A stretch of DNA of 54,114 bases from Bacteroidales bacterium (GTDB taxonomy: Bacteria; Bacteroidota; Bacteroidia; Bacteroidales; WCHB1-69). The notes beneath the pieces were generated by a model. That model had not been told where the DNA came from. It saw only the letters and a program-made list of their open reading frames with translations, and did no database searches. The DNA lies in NCBI GenBank assembly GCA_017962275.1, contig JAGCVQ010000055.1, positions 1-54,114 of the forward strand, given 5' to 3'. Below are positions 1-8,394 of this stretch, one piece after another. Position 1 is the stretch's first letter. Each line of letters opens with the position of its first letter. Both the position numbers and the translations under genes were made by a program.

Positions 1-144
1 CATCTGCGCTTGCGTCAGCCACACCGTCTCCTCTTGCATACGCACCTCCAAACGGATGCTGCTGTCGGGCTGATAGAGGATGATCTCGCCTCCGGTTGTG
101 GTGATTGGCCCTTTTTGTACGATAGTATTATTCTGTTCCATCAT
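1..144 (-). CDS. RhuM family protein, N-terminal fragment (runs off left edge)
   Basis: The minus strand opens with a start codon at 144 (a second ATG follows directly at 141) and stays open to base 1, giving 48 residues. The fragment contains GEIILYQPDSSIRLEV and then EETVWLTQAQM. This is the typical N-terminus of the RhuM/virulence-protein family, in which a short beta strand precedes the WLTQ-Q-A helix of a DNA-binding-like domain. RhuM proteins are widespread in gut Bacteroidetes. They often sit near restriction-modification or toxin-antitoxin loci, and their biochemical role is poorly defined. A -7 box lies 40-47 bases upstream of the start codon, so this looks like the true 5' end of a gene and not an internal fragment. 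Whether the rest is intact cannot be seen. Confidence 0.72.
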   Translation of the reverse strand, partial: MMEQNNTIVQKGPITTTGGEIILYQPDSSIRLEVRMQEETVWLTQAQM

Positions 145-183
145 TGATCCAATTTCGTTTTGAGGTTGATGAATTCACACCTG

Positions 184-191
184 CAAAGATA
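184..191 (-). promoter_or_regulatory. Promoter -7 box for the RhuM gene
   Basis: On the minus strand this reads TATCTTTG, a match to the Bacteroidetes TAnnTTTG box. A TTG about 20 bases further upstream (212-214) could serve as the -33 element. The expected transcription start, around 177, leaves a leader of about 33 bases. Confidence 0.5.
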
Positions 192-214
192 CAACACAAA
201 ACAGTGTTTGTCAA

Positions 215-1153
215 GAGTTTTTCGAAATTTCTTATCGGGCTGTCAATCAAAAGAATGTGTGTTTTGATTTTACAATTGATTTTGTGAATTGTTAATTTTT
301 GGCACGGGGTTTCGCAGAGAAGGGACGAATCGTAGCATGCACGGGGATCCGGTCCCGACTAACTGCTAACTACTAACTGCTAACTAGAATAGTTGCGTGC
401 CTCCGACACGCAGCCTCACGCTCCGTCCGCCACCCCACACGGCACTCCGTTTCGTGTGGGGTTATTGGGATGACGTGCCTCCGGCACGAGGGGCTCTCGT
501 TCGCGTTCCTTGGCGGGGAAGTGGCGCCGCCTAACAATGCTTTCTTGCAAGGTGGGGGTTCCGCCGCCGCCTAACGTCGGCGGCGGAATGACGTGCGCCG
601 CCGGATGAGGGAAAGGGAAAAGATGGGCGGCGGGGGAAAGCGCTCCGTTGCCAGAGACATCATCTCCGCCGCCCATCTTTTCCCTCCTTTGCCCCGTATG
701 CGGTACGTCATTCCGCGAGGCGCGCAGCGTTGAGCGGAACCTCCAACGGTTTTTCGTGTATGCCGAAAAAGTGTATCTTTGCATCGACAAACAATCGGGT
801 ATGAACCAGCGTTTTACATACTCCATTCCGCCACACGCCCTGTCCTTTCCGGCCACGGCAAGTCACATCTGTGTGTCGGAACCCCGCCCGACATCCCTCA
901 ACCACCCCGTCCAGCCCCTGAAGGGGCTTCGTAGCCCCCGCGCCGCATCCGTTTCCTACCGGGCTTTGGCCCCTAACGGGGCAACCCTGCCGTTCCAAAT
1001 TCCCCTCGCATATCCCGTTCTTTCTCATCCAACTGCTAACTACTCACTGCTAACAGCTAACTGGAATTGTGGCGTGCCTTCGGCTCTATATAGGCATCGG
1101 CTCACGACTATATAGTCATTTTTCATGAATGTGTGGGGCTGGCAAAAAAATCG
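215..1153. other. Repeat-rich GC-rich spacer without a convincing gene
   Basis: About 940 bases between the RhuM gene and the acyl-CoA ligase. Open frames exist on both strands but look like read-through of repeats: no signal peptide, no domain, and skewed Pro/Arg/His-rich composition. Contents include two copies of the spacer string built from CTAACTGCTAACTACTAACT (361-386 and 1031-1062), a hairpin around 429-461 related to the CCCCACAC...GTGTGGGG modules elsewhere in the window, the self-complementary string CCCCTGAAGGGG near 915, and a direct repeat of CTATATAG just before 1120. A TATCTTTG box on the plus strand at 774-781 is an orphan promoter match with no plausible coding sequence behind it. 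Confidence 0.6.
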
Positions 1154-1161
1154 TATTTTTG
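1154..1161 (+). promoter_or_regulatory. Promoter -7 box for the acyl-CoA ligase gene
   Basis: TATTTTTG matches the Bacteroidetes -7 consensus. It lies downstream of the first possible in-frame ATG (1129) and 25 bases before the ATG at 1186. This is the main reason for starting the protein at 1186. Confidence 0.6.
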
Positions 1162-1185
1162 CCGGCTTTTTTTAACAACAAGACT

Positions 1186-2946
1186 ATGCAAGTGACGCGA
1201 TTGTTCGACATGCTCGAACGCGACCTCAAGGAGTTCCCCAAAGAAGATGCGCTCTGCTGCAAGGAGAACGGCATCTGGGTGAAATACAGCACCGCCAAAT
1301 ACGTGGAGATCGTCAACAACCTCTCCTACGGTCTGATGCAGCTCGGCATCAAGAAGGGCGACTGCGTGGCCACCATCACCCCCAACCGACCGGAATGGAA
1401 CTTCTTGGACATGGCCATCATGCAGATCGGCGCCCTCCACGTGGCCATCTACCCCACCATCAGCGAGAGCGACTACCGACATATCTTCGACGACGCCGAC
1501 GTGAAGCTCATCTTCGTGGCCGGATGGGACCTGCTGCGCAAGATCACGCAGATCCTGGACGACAAGCCCGAACTGAAGGACAAAGTCTATACCTTCCGCA
1601 ACCTCCGCGGCTACAAGCACCTCAACGAGGTCATCGAGCTCGGACGCGCGAACCCCGCCCCGCAATACCTGAAGGAAATCAAAGACAGCATCAACCCCGA
1701 CGACATCGTGTCGCTGGTCTATACTTCCGGCACCACCGGATTCCCGAAAGGCGTGATGCTCTCGCATCGCAACTTCCTCTCCAATGTGGAGGCCGTGCTG
1801 CCCATCATCCCCACCTCCGAGAACAACCGCATCCTCAGCTATCTGCCGCTCTGCCACGTCTATGAGCGCATGATGAACTACTCGTGGCAATACCTCGGAC
1901 TTCCGATTTACTACGCCGAGAGCCTGGCCAAAATCCAGGAGAACATGGTGGAGCTGAAACCCGACATCTTCACCACGGTGCCGCGCCTTTTAGAGAAAGT
2001 CTATGACAAAATCCTCCAAAAAGGGCACAAGCTGAGCAAAACGAAACAGAAAATCTTCTTCTGGGCGAACGACATCGCGCTGCAATACGGCGACAACCCC
2101 GGCAAACGCTACGACCGCAAGCTGAAATTAGCCCGCAAATTAGTGCTGAACCAGTGGAACAAGGCCTTGGGCGGCAACCTGAAGGTCATCGTGACGGGCG
2201 GCGCGGCCATCCAGCCCCGTATCTCGAAGGTGTTCTGGGCCATGGGCATCCCCGTGCTGGAAGGCTACGGCACCACCGAGACCTCCCCGGTGATTGCCGT
2301 GAGCAACTTCTTCCAGGGCGGCGTGGAGATCGGAACCGCCGGTCCCGTGCTCCCGGGTACCCGCGTGCGCATTGCCGACGACGGCGAAATCCTCACCAAG
2401 GGTCCCCACGTGATGAAAGGCTACCACAACCTGCCCGAGCAGACGGCCGAAGTCATCGACCAAGATGGCTGGCTGCACACGGGCGACCTTGGCGAACTTA
2501 CTCCGGAAGGACGGCTCAAAATCACCGGCCGCAAGAAAGAGATGTTCAAGACCGCCTTCGGAAAGTACGTCGTGCCCACCATCATCGAGAACAAATTCCT
2601 CGAAGAGTCACTGATAGACAACATCTTGGTAGTCGGCGAGAACAAACAATTCGCCGCCGCCCTCATCGTGCCCAACTTCACCGACCTGCGCTCTTGGTGC
2701 GCCAACAAGGAGATTCCCTACACCACCAACGAGGAGATGATCCAACACCCCGAAGTGCAGAAAAAGTACAAGAAGATTGTAGATGACTACAACCAGTTCT
2801 TCGGCGACACCGAGAAGGTGAAACGATTCCTGCTGATGAACCACGAATGGTCCATCCAGTCGGGCGAGCTCACCCCCACCCTCAAGCTCAAACGCAACGT
2901 GCTGACGAAGAAATACGAGGATCAGATCGAGAAATTGTTCGCGTAG
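1186..2946 (+). CDS. Long-chain fatty acid--CoA ligase (AMP-forming)
   Basis: A 586-residue member of the ANL/AMP-binding superfamily, which activates long-chain fatty acids to acyl-CoA through an acyl-adenylate. The phosphate-binding motif YTSGTTGFPKGV lies at residues 179-190, the GYGTTET motif begins at about 360, and the GWLHTGDLG motif (hinge-region Asp) lies at about 428-436. A GRKKEMFK motif follows. Length and motif order fit the cytosolic FadD15-like ligases common in Bacteroidetes. The start at 1186 (MQVTRLFDMLERDL) is chosen over the upstream in-frame ATG at 1129 because the promoter box lies between them. The gene is monocistronic and converges with the giant surface-protein gene. 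Its TAG stop lies inside a GTAGAGACG half-site of the repeat family found just downstream. Chain-length specificity cannot be told from sequence. Confidence 0.93.
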   Translation: MQVTRLFDMLERDLKEFPKEDALCCKENGIWVKYSTAKYVEIVNNLSYGLMQLGIKKGDCVATITPNRPEWNFLDMAIMQIGALHVAIYPTISESDYRHIFDDADVKLIFVAGWDLLRKITQILDDKPELKDKVYTFRNLRGYKHLNEVIELGRANPAPQYLKEIKDSINPDDIVSLVYTSGTTGFPKGVMLSHRNFLSNVEAVLPIIPTSENNRILSYLPLCHVYERMMNYSWQYLGLPIYYAESLAKIQENMVELKPDIFTTVPRLLEKVYDKILQKGHKLSKTKQKIFFWANDIALQYGDNPGKRYDRKLKLARKLVLNQWNKALGGNLKVIVTGGAAIQPRISKVFWAMGIPVLEGYGTTETSPVIAVSNFFQGGVEIGTAGPVLPGTRVRIADDGEILTKGPHVMKGYHNLPEQTAEVIDQDGWLHTGDLGELTPEGRLKITGRKKEMFKTAFGKYVVPTIIENKFLEESLIDNILVVGENKQFAAALIVPNFTDLRSWCANKEIPYTTNEEMIQHPEVQKKYKKIVDDYNQFFGDTEKVKRFLLMNHEWSIQSGELTPTLKLKRNVLTKKYEDQIEKLFA

Positions 2947-2987
2947 AGACGCGACACACCCCTTTGTAGAGACGATTGCATCCTATT

Positions 2988-3015
2988 GTAGAGACGCAAA
3001 ATTTTGCGTCTCTAC
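2988..3015. repeat. REP-like palindrome, family A (GTAGAGACG...CGTCTCTAC)
   Basis: A perfect 28-base palindrome with arms GTAGAGACGCAAAA and its complement. Two half-copies of the left arm (near 2943 and 2966) precede it in the same 70-base spacer. The palindrome supplies the TAG stop codon (3012-3014) of the minus-strand 1,792-aa gene, and the half-copy at 2943 supplies the stop of the acyl-CoA ligase. There is no T-tract, so it is not an obvious terminator. Confidence 0.85.
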
Positions 3016-6000
3016 AACACCGTCACGCTTCCCGTAAACCGGTACGGCTTCCCGCCGGCAACCGTGCACCGAATCACGTAGTTATATACCGTGCTGACGG
3101 ATGTCTTGCCATCGACGCTGCCATCCCAGCGGAAGGCTTTGTCCGTGGAATAGAATACCTGTTCGCCCCAGCGATTGAAGATGCTGATTTCGAAATCGTT
3201 GATCATGCTTTGCACCCGTTGCGGGAGACAGAACACGTCGTTCAAGCCGTCGCTCTTGGACGGGGTGATGACGTTGGGCAGCCACAGCCGGAAGTCGCAG
3301 GGCTCCACCCTGTATTTCGCCGTGGCGCGGCAGCCGCCCTGCGAGGCGGTCACCGAATAGAGACCCGGCTGCGTCACCGTGATGTTCGGCAGCTCCTCGC
3401 CCGTGCTCCACAGATAGTCCGTCATAGCCGTCACCGCGACCAGCTCCGCCGACATCCCCTCGCAGAAATCCTCCGTCAGGGTGATGATCTGCAGCGCAGT
3501 GTCGATGACGGTCAGATGCAGCGTGACCACACTGTCGCAGCCCGCCGCGTTGGTCAGGAGCCGCTCGTAGTCGCCCGACTCGCTGTACACCTCATCCTGC
3601 CAGCGGTAGTCGCCGCAAGATTCCACATCAAACTGATACTGTCCGGAATACGAAACGGTCAGGTGCAGGGTCACCACAGAATCGCAACCCGCCAAATTGG
3701 TCAGCAGTTGCGTGTAATCGCCCGATTCATAATAGGTTGAATCGTTCCACTGGTATTCGTCGCAGGCGTGCTCCTGCCAGTCGGAGTGCGAAGTGTCGGC
3801 CACGGACAGCACCATCGTCACTACACTGTCACAACCGGCCATCGTCTGCAACGCAACCGACTGCGTGTCCGCCCCCGTAAATGTCACGCCGTTCCAAACG
3901 TACGGCAGCTCGTTCGCGCAGACCGTCCGATTCTCGGTCTGCTGGTAAACGTTGGAGACGTGGAGCGTCATCGTGACGATACTGTCGCAGCCATTGACCG
4001 TCTGCAGGGTGACGCTTTGGGTGCCGGCAGCATTGAAGGTCTTGCCGTTCCACACATACGGCAGTTCGTCCTGACAAACAGTACGCTGCTCTGTCAACTG
4101 ATAGGTGTTAGAGACATGGAGGGTCATCATCACCACACTGTCGCAGCCGTGGACCGTCTGCAACGTAACCGACTGCGTGCCGGCGTTGTTGAAGGTCACG
4201 CCGTTCCAAACATACGGCAGTTCGTCCTGACAGATGGTCCGTTGCTCGGTCTGCTGGAAAGTGTTAAAAACCTGCAACGTCATCGTGACCACGCTGTCGC
4301 AACCATCTACCGTCTGCAAGGTGACCGGCTGTGTGCCGGCGTTGCTGAACGTCACCCCGTTCCATAGATACGGCAGCTCATTCTGGCAGATGCTCCGTTG
4401 CTCGGTCTGCTGGTAAGTATTGGCGACGAGAAGCGTCATCGTCACCACCGAATCGCAGCCATTGGCCGTCTGTAAGGTGGAAACTTGTGAGCTCGCCCCG
4501 TTGAACGTCACACCGTTCCAAATGTAGGGCAACTCGTTCTGACAAACCGTTCGTTGCTCGGTCTGCTGGTAAGTATTGAAGACGTGGAGCACCATCGTGA
4601 CAACTGAGTCGCATCCATCCAAGGTCTGCAGCGTAACGCTTTGGGTATCCGCCCCCGTGAAGGTAAACCCGTTCCAAATGTACGGCAGGGAATCCTCGCA
4701 GATCGTCCGTTCTTGGGTCAACTGGTAGGTATTGGAGATGTGGAGCGTCATCGTCACCACAGAATCGCAGTCATCAACCGTCTGTAGGGTGCAGATCTTT
4801 GTGTCTGCCCCGTCGAATGTCATCCCGTTCCAAACATACGGCAAAGAATCCTCGCAGATCGTCCTCTCCTCAGTCAATTGGTAGGTATTGGAAACATGGA
4901 GCGTCATCGTCACAATGCTGTCGCAACCATCAACCGTCTGTAAGGTGCAGACCTTTGTACCTGCCCCCGAAAACGTCATCCCGTTCCAGACGTACGGCAA
5001 TGAATCCTCGCAGATCGTCCGCTCCTCCGCCAATTGGTAGATATTGGAAACGTGGAGCGTCATCGTCACCACGCTATCACAGCCATCAACCGTCTGTAGG
5101 GTGCAGTCCTTTGTGTCTGCCCCATTGAACGTCAGCCCGTTCCACACGTATGGCAGGGAATCCTCGCAGATTGTCCGTTCTTCGGTCAATTGGTAGGTAT
5201 TGGAGACATGGAGCGTCATCGTCACTACGCTGTCACAACCATCAATCGTTTGTAGGGTGCAGACCTTTGTGTCTGCCCCAATAAACGTCAACCCGTTCCA
5301 AACGTACGGCAAGGAATCCTCGCAGATCGTCCGTTCCTCGGTCGTCTGGTAGGTGTCGAGCAGGGTCAGCTGCAGCGTCACCGCGCTGTCGCAGCCTTCA
5401 ACAGTAGAAAACGTCCGGATGTATGTCCCGGATTGCGTGAAGGTCTCGCCAGCCCAAAGATAGGTTCCGCACACCGTGTCGGCAAACTGACTGGTTTGGC
5501 TGTGATGCACTGTGAGACAGACCGTCACCACGCTGTCGCAGCCGTAACAGTTGAGATAATACTGCGTCAGCGTGTCGCTCTCGTAATACTCGTCGCCGTC
5601 CCATTCGAAGACATCGCAGGCGGACACCGAAAGCACTACAGTGTCGGCGGTCGCCGTGCGCAGCCGGATCTCCACCGTGCTGTCGCAATCCCACACAGAG
5701 GTGTATGTAAACGTCAGGGTGTCAGGGTTTTCAAAAAGATGACCATGCCATGTCAGCGGCAGCTCGTCCGCGCAGACGGTGGTGTCGAAAAGGGTCACGG
5801 AGGGCTGCATCACCGTCACGTGCGCGAAGACGAGGCTGTCGCAGCCCGACGCGCCGACAAACGGTTTCATGAAGGTGCCGCTCTGTGTATAGACGCTGCC
5901 CCGCCACTCGAACTGCCCGCACACGGTTGTGTCGAAAGAGGAGAAGCTGCTGGGAATCACCTGCACGGTCATCACCACAATGCTGTCGCAGCCGTGATGG

Positions 6001-8390
6001 GTCGTGAAGGGTCGCGACTGCGTGCCGGCCGCGTTGAAAACCCGCCCGTTCCAGATCAACGGCAGATCGTTCTGGCAGACGGTGCTGTCCAAGTGGGTGG
6101 TGTCAGAATAGTGTACCGTCAAATCCAGCCGTCTCGTGTAAGGGCAGCCGTCGGGATTGGTGGCCGGATGGTAGTAAACCCCGGATTCCGTGTAAACGGT
6201 GCCGTACCAGTAGTAGCTGTTGCAAGCGGTCTGGGCGGTGACGACCGTGGTGGTATCCGAAACCTCCAGGTGCACGGTGGAGGTGCTGTCGCAGCCATGG
6301 ACATTGGGCAGCGTGACGGTCTGCGTGCCCGCCCCCGTGAAGGTGAAGCCGCGCACGGTCAGCGGCAAACTTTGCGGACAGACGAGCGTGTCCAATGCCA
6401 CCGTGTCCGAAGAATGGACCGTGAGGTTCGCAGTCACCACACTGTCGCAACCGTAAACATTCGTCAGGTGCTGCACGTAACTTCCTGTCTCCGTGTAGGT
6501 TTGCTCATTCCACAGGAAGGCGTTGCACACCGTGGTGTCGAAGGAGGTCTCGCAGGAGGGGTTCACCGTCAGGGCCAAGGTTACGGTAGAGTCGCACCCT
6601 TGCTGGCTGACGAACTCCTGCGTATAACTCCCTGACTGCGTGTAGGTCTGGCCGTTCCACGTGTAGGAATCGCATACCGTGAGCGCAAGGTTGGTCTGAT
6701 GCGAGGAGTGAACCGTAAGATGCACGGTCACTATGCTGTCGCAGCCCTGCTGGTTGACAAGCTCCTGCGTGTAATTCCCCGACTGCGTGTAGGTCTGCCC
6801 ATTCCACATATAGGAATCGCACGTGGTGACCGCAAACTGCGTCTGCTGAGCGGGGTTGACGTGCAGGGTCATCACCACCACGCTGTCGTATCCCAAGTAA
6901 GACGGGAGGATCACATCCTGTGTGCCCACCCCGTTGAATGTCACGCCGTTCCATACAAACGGCAGAGCGTTATCACAGACAGTACTATCCACAAAGACGG
7001 TGTCCAAATGCAAGATGGTGACATTCAACGTGACAATGCTGTCGCAACCGTACTGGTTTTGATAGGTCAAGGTGTAAGTACCTGATTCCGTGTAGAGAGT
7101 GCTATCCCAAACCAAACCGTCGTATGCACTGGTATCAACGGTGACTTGTTGGGGCCGATGAATGGTCAAATTGAGAACTACCACGCTATCACAGCCAAGG
7201 ACATTCGTGAAATGCTGGAAGTATTCTCCTGAGTAAGAATAGGTTATCCCGTTCAGCGAATAGGAATCGCAGTCCGAGGCCGTCAGAAGGGTCGTGTCGG
7301 GCTGATGAAGCGTGAGATGGAGAAAGACGGTGCTGTCGCAGCCGCTGGCGCTGGGAAAATGTTGCTCGTAGATGCCGCTTTCGTAATAGGTCACCCCGTT
7401 CCACACGTAGGTCTGGCAGCCGTCAACGTCCAGATCGGTGACGGGCGCGGACCGCACGGTAAGATGGAGGGTGACCGTGGAACTGCAACCGTCGGCGGTG
7501 ACGGTGCGCGTGCGTATAAGCTGTCCCGGCGCGTCTGTCTCCGCCGCCGTGAGCGTGAAGCCGTTGTCCTCGTAGGGTTCTCCCTGGCACACTTCGTCGT
7601 AGAAATCCTGCGGCGCGTTCTGCGCCACGAAGACGGTCTGCGAGGCCGATGCGCTGCATCCCATCTCGTTGGTGGCAGTCACGGTGTAGGTGGTGGTCTG
7701 CGTGGGCGACGGGGAAATCATGGGCTGAGTGCTTCCCGTGTTCCATTGGTAGGTCAAAGTGGTGTCAACATAGACCGATGGGTAGCGGAACGAGCGGACG
7801 GGTCGAAAACGGATTGCGCCAAGTGATACGTCACCACAAGCAAAATAGGTACCAAAACTGCCAGAATAAAAACCCCACAAAGGTGAATCTTCAGACCCGA
7901 AATACATAATGTAAGCGAGGTCTGAGGAACTCATCGTGCTACTCCAATATCTTCCCTCCAACAAAGGATTCCCGTATGTGGTCAAAGTACTTTCAATATA
8001 GGGTATTTGAGAATATAGACGGCTTAGCTGTGCGGCGGCAGGAATATACCATCCGTGTTCAAACCCGACCATGTTAACCGCAAAAACATTGCCTTGAAAA
8101 TTCATCTGGTATAAAAATTGCGTGTTTTTATAACCGGCCGTGTCTGCCCGATAATTTAGAGCCAACGGATTCATGGCAATAAAATCAGAATATGTCACAC
8201 TTAGGCCCAAATTGCAAGGGTATGGAAAATCTTCAAGGGCCACCACCCAGCCGCCGCTGCCGTCGGGAAGCAGATAAAAGACCACGCCTTGGGTGCTGTC
8301 AGGAAAAGTATATAAGTCCCCCACCTGCTGCCCGTGCAGAGCTACGGACATCCACAACAATCCGAATACGATCACCCATTTTCTCCACAT
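3012..8390 (-). CDS. Giant T9SS type B surface protein with about 27 Cys-Asp-Ser repeats
   Basis: A 1,792-residue secreted protein. A signal peptide (MWRKWVIVFGLLWMSVALHGQ) is followed at about residues 25-215 by a DUF1566-like domain (GWYIP, YWSS, then FRPVRSF). Next comes an Ig/PKD-like segment with YQWNTGST. About 27 repeats follow, each ending in a motif like GCDSVVTLHLTV and usually containing a VWNG.TF or WNGQTYTQSG core. Ten consecutive units in the C-terminal half are nearly uniform at 52 residues each. The last 90 residues form a gliding-motility-type (type B, CHU_C-like) sorting domain with ITPSKSDGLND and NRWGEQVF. The protein should cross the inner membrane by Sec and the outer membrane by T9SS, ending on the surface or in the medium. 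The regular Cys-Asp-Ser repeats suggest an adhesin or stalk; no enzyme domain is visible. It starts 4 bases after the stop of the 758-aa gene, so the two are probably co-transcribed. Confidence 0.9.
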   Translation of the reverse strand: MWRKWVIVFGLLWMSVALHGQQVGDLYTFPDSTQGVVFYLLPDGSGGWVVALEDFPYPCNLGLSVTYSDFIAMNPLALNYRADTAGYKNTQFLYQMNFQGNVFAVNMVGFEHGWYIPAAAQLSRLYSQIPYIESTLTTYGNPLLEGRYWSSTMSSSDLAYIMYFGSEDSPLWGFYSGSFGTYFACGDVSLGAIRFRPVRSFRYPSVYVDTTLTYQWNTGSTQPMISPSPTQTTTYTVTATNEMGCSASASQTVFVAQNAPQDFYDEVCQGEPYEDNGFTLTAAETDAPGQLIRTRTVTADGCSSTVTLHLTVRSAPVTDLDVDGCQTYVWNGVTYYESGIYEQHFPSASGCDSTVFLHLTLHQPDTTLLTASDCDSYSLNGITYSYSGEYFQHFTNVLGCDSVVVLNLTIHRPQQVTVDTSAYDGLVWDSTLYTESGTYTLTYQNQYGCDSIVTLNVTILHLDTVFVDSTVCDNALPFVWNGVTFNGVGTQDVILPSYLGYDSVVVMTLHVNPAQQTQFAVTTCDSYMWNGQTYTQSGNYTQELVNQQGCDSIVTVHLTVHSSHQTNLALTVCDSYTWNGQTYTQSGSYTQEFVSQQGCDSTVTLALTVNPSCETSFDTTVCNAFLWNEQTYTETGSYVQHLTNVYGCDSVVTANLTVHSSDTVALDTLVCPQSLPLTVRGFTFTGAGTQTVTLPNVHGCDSTSTVHLEVSDTTTVVTAQTACNSYYWYGTVYTESGVYYHPATNPDGCPYTRRLDLTVHYSDTTHLDSTVCQNDLPLIWNGRVFNAAGTQSRPFTTHHGCDSIVVMTVQVIPSSFSSFDTTVCGQFEWRGSVYTQSGTFMKPFVGASGCDSLVFAHVTVMQPSVTLFDTTVCADELPLTWHGHLFENPDTLTFTYTSVWDCDSTVEIRLRTATADTVVLSVSACDVFEWDGDEYYESDTLTQYYLNCYGCDSVVTVCLTVHHSQTSQFADTVCGTYLWAGETFTQSGTYIRTFSTVEGCDSAVTLQLTLLDTYQTTEERTICEDSLPYVWNGLTFIGADTKVCTLQTIDGCDSVVTMTLHVSNTYQLTEERTICEDSLPYVWNGLTFNGADTKDCTLQTVDGCDSVVTMTLHVSNIYQLAEERTICEDSLPYVWNGMTFSGAGTKVCTLQTVDGCDSIVTMTLHVSNTYQLTEERTICEDSLPYVWNGMTFDGADTKICTLQTVDDCDSVVTMTLHISNTYQLTQERTICEDSLPYIWNGFTFTGADTQSVTLQTLDGCDSVVTMVLHVFNTYQQTEQRTVCQNELPYIWNGVTFNGASSQVSTLQTANGCDSVVTMTLLVANTYQQTEQRSICQNELPYLWNGVTFSNAGTQPVTLQTVDGCDSVVTMTLQVFNTFQQTEQRTICQDELPYVWNGVTFNNAGTQSVTLQTVHGCDSVVMMTLHVSNTYQLTEQRTVCQDELPYVWNGKTFNAAGTQSVTLQTVNGCDSIVTMTLHVSNVYQQTENRTVCANELPYVWNGVTFTGADTQSVALQTMAGCDSVVTMVLSVADTSHSDWQEHACDEYQWNDSTYYESGDYTQLLTNLAGCDSVVTLHLTVSYSGQYQFDVESCGDYRWQDEVYSESGDYERLLTNAAGCDSVVTLHLTVIDTALQIITLTEDFCEGMSAELVAVTAMTDYLWSTGEELPNITVTQPGLYSVTASQGGCRATAKYRVEPCDFRLWLPNVITPSKSDGLNDVFCLPQRVQSMINDFEISIFNRWGEQVFYSTDKAFRWDGSVDGKTSVSTVYNYVIRCTVAGGKPYRFTGSVTVL
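3799..5358 (-). repeat. In-gene tandem array, 156-bp unit, about 10 copies
   Basis: Within the giant surface-protein gene, the string AATCCTCGCAGAT recurs at 4691, 4847, 5003, 5159 and 5315, exactly 156 bases apart. The period extends with more divergence to about 3800. Each unit encodes 52 residues running from (N)TYQ.TEERTICEDSLPYVW to GCDSVVTMTLHVS. Units at the 5' end of the array (plus-strand 4680-5350) are most alike. Those nearer the sorting domain have ICQNELPY or VCANELPY instead of ICEDSLPY, showing a gradient of divergence. Array edges are approximate. Confidence 0.9.
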
Positions 8391-8394
8391 AGCC

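Noticed and set aside
648..1115. Open frame of 155 codons in the left spacer, partly behind a TATCTTTG box
   Set aside because: The sequence is read-through of repeat strings such as CTAACTACTCACTGCTAAC and a CCCCTGAAGGGG hairpin; no domain or signal peptide. A decayed gene cannot be excluded.
2976..3740. Open frame of 254 codons on the plus strand antisense to the giant surface protein
   Set aside because: It starts inside a REP palindrome and runs antisense to the sorting-domain region; no recognisable features.
3799..5358. Possible CRISPR or other non-coding tandem repeat array
   Set aside because: The 156-base period is a multiple of three, keeps the reading frame and encodes a conserved 52-residue protein unit.
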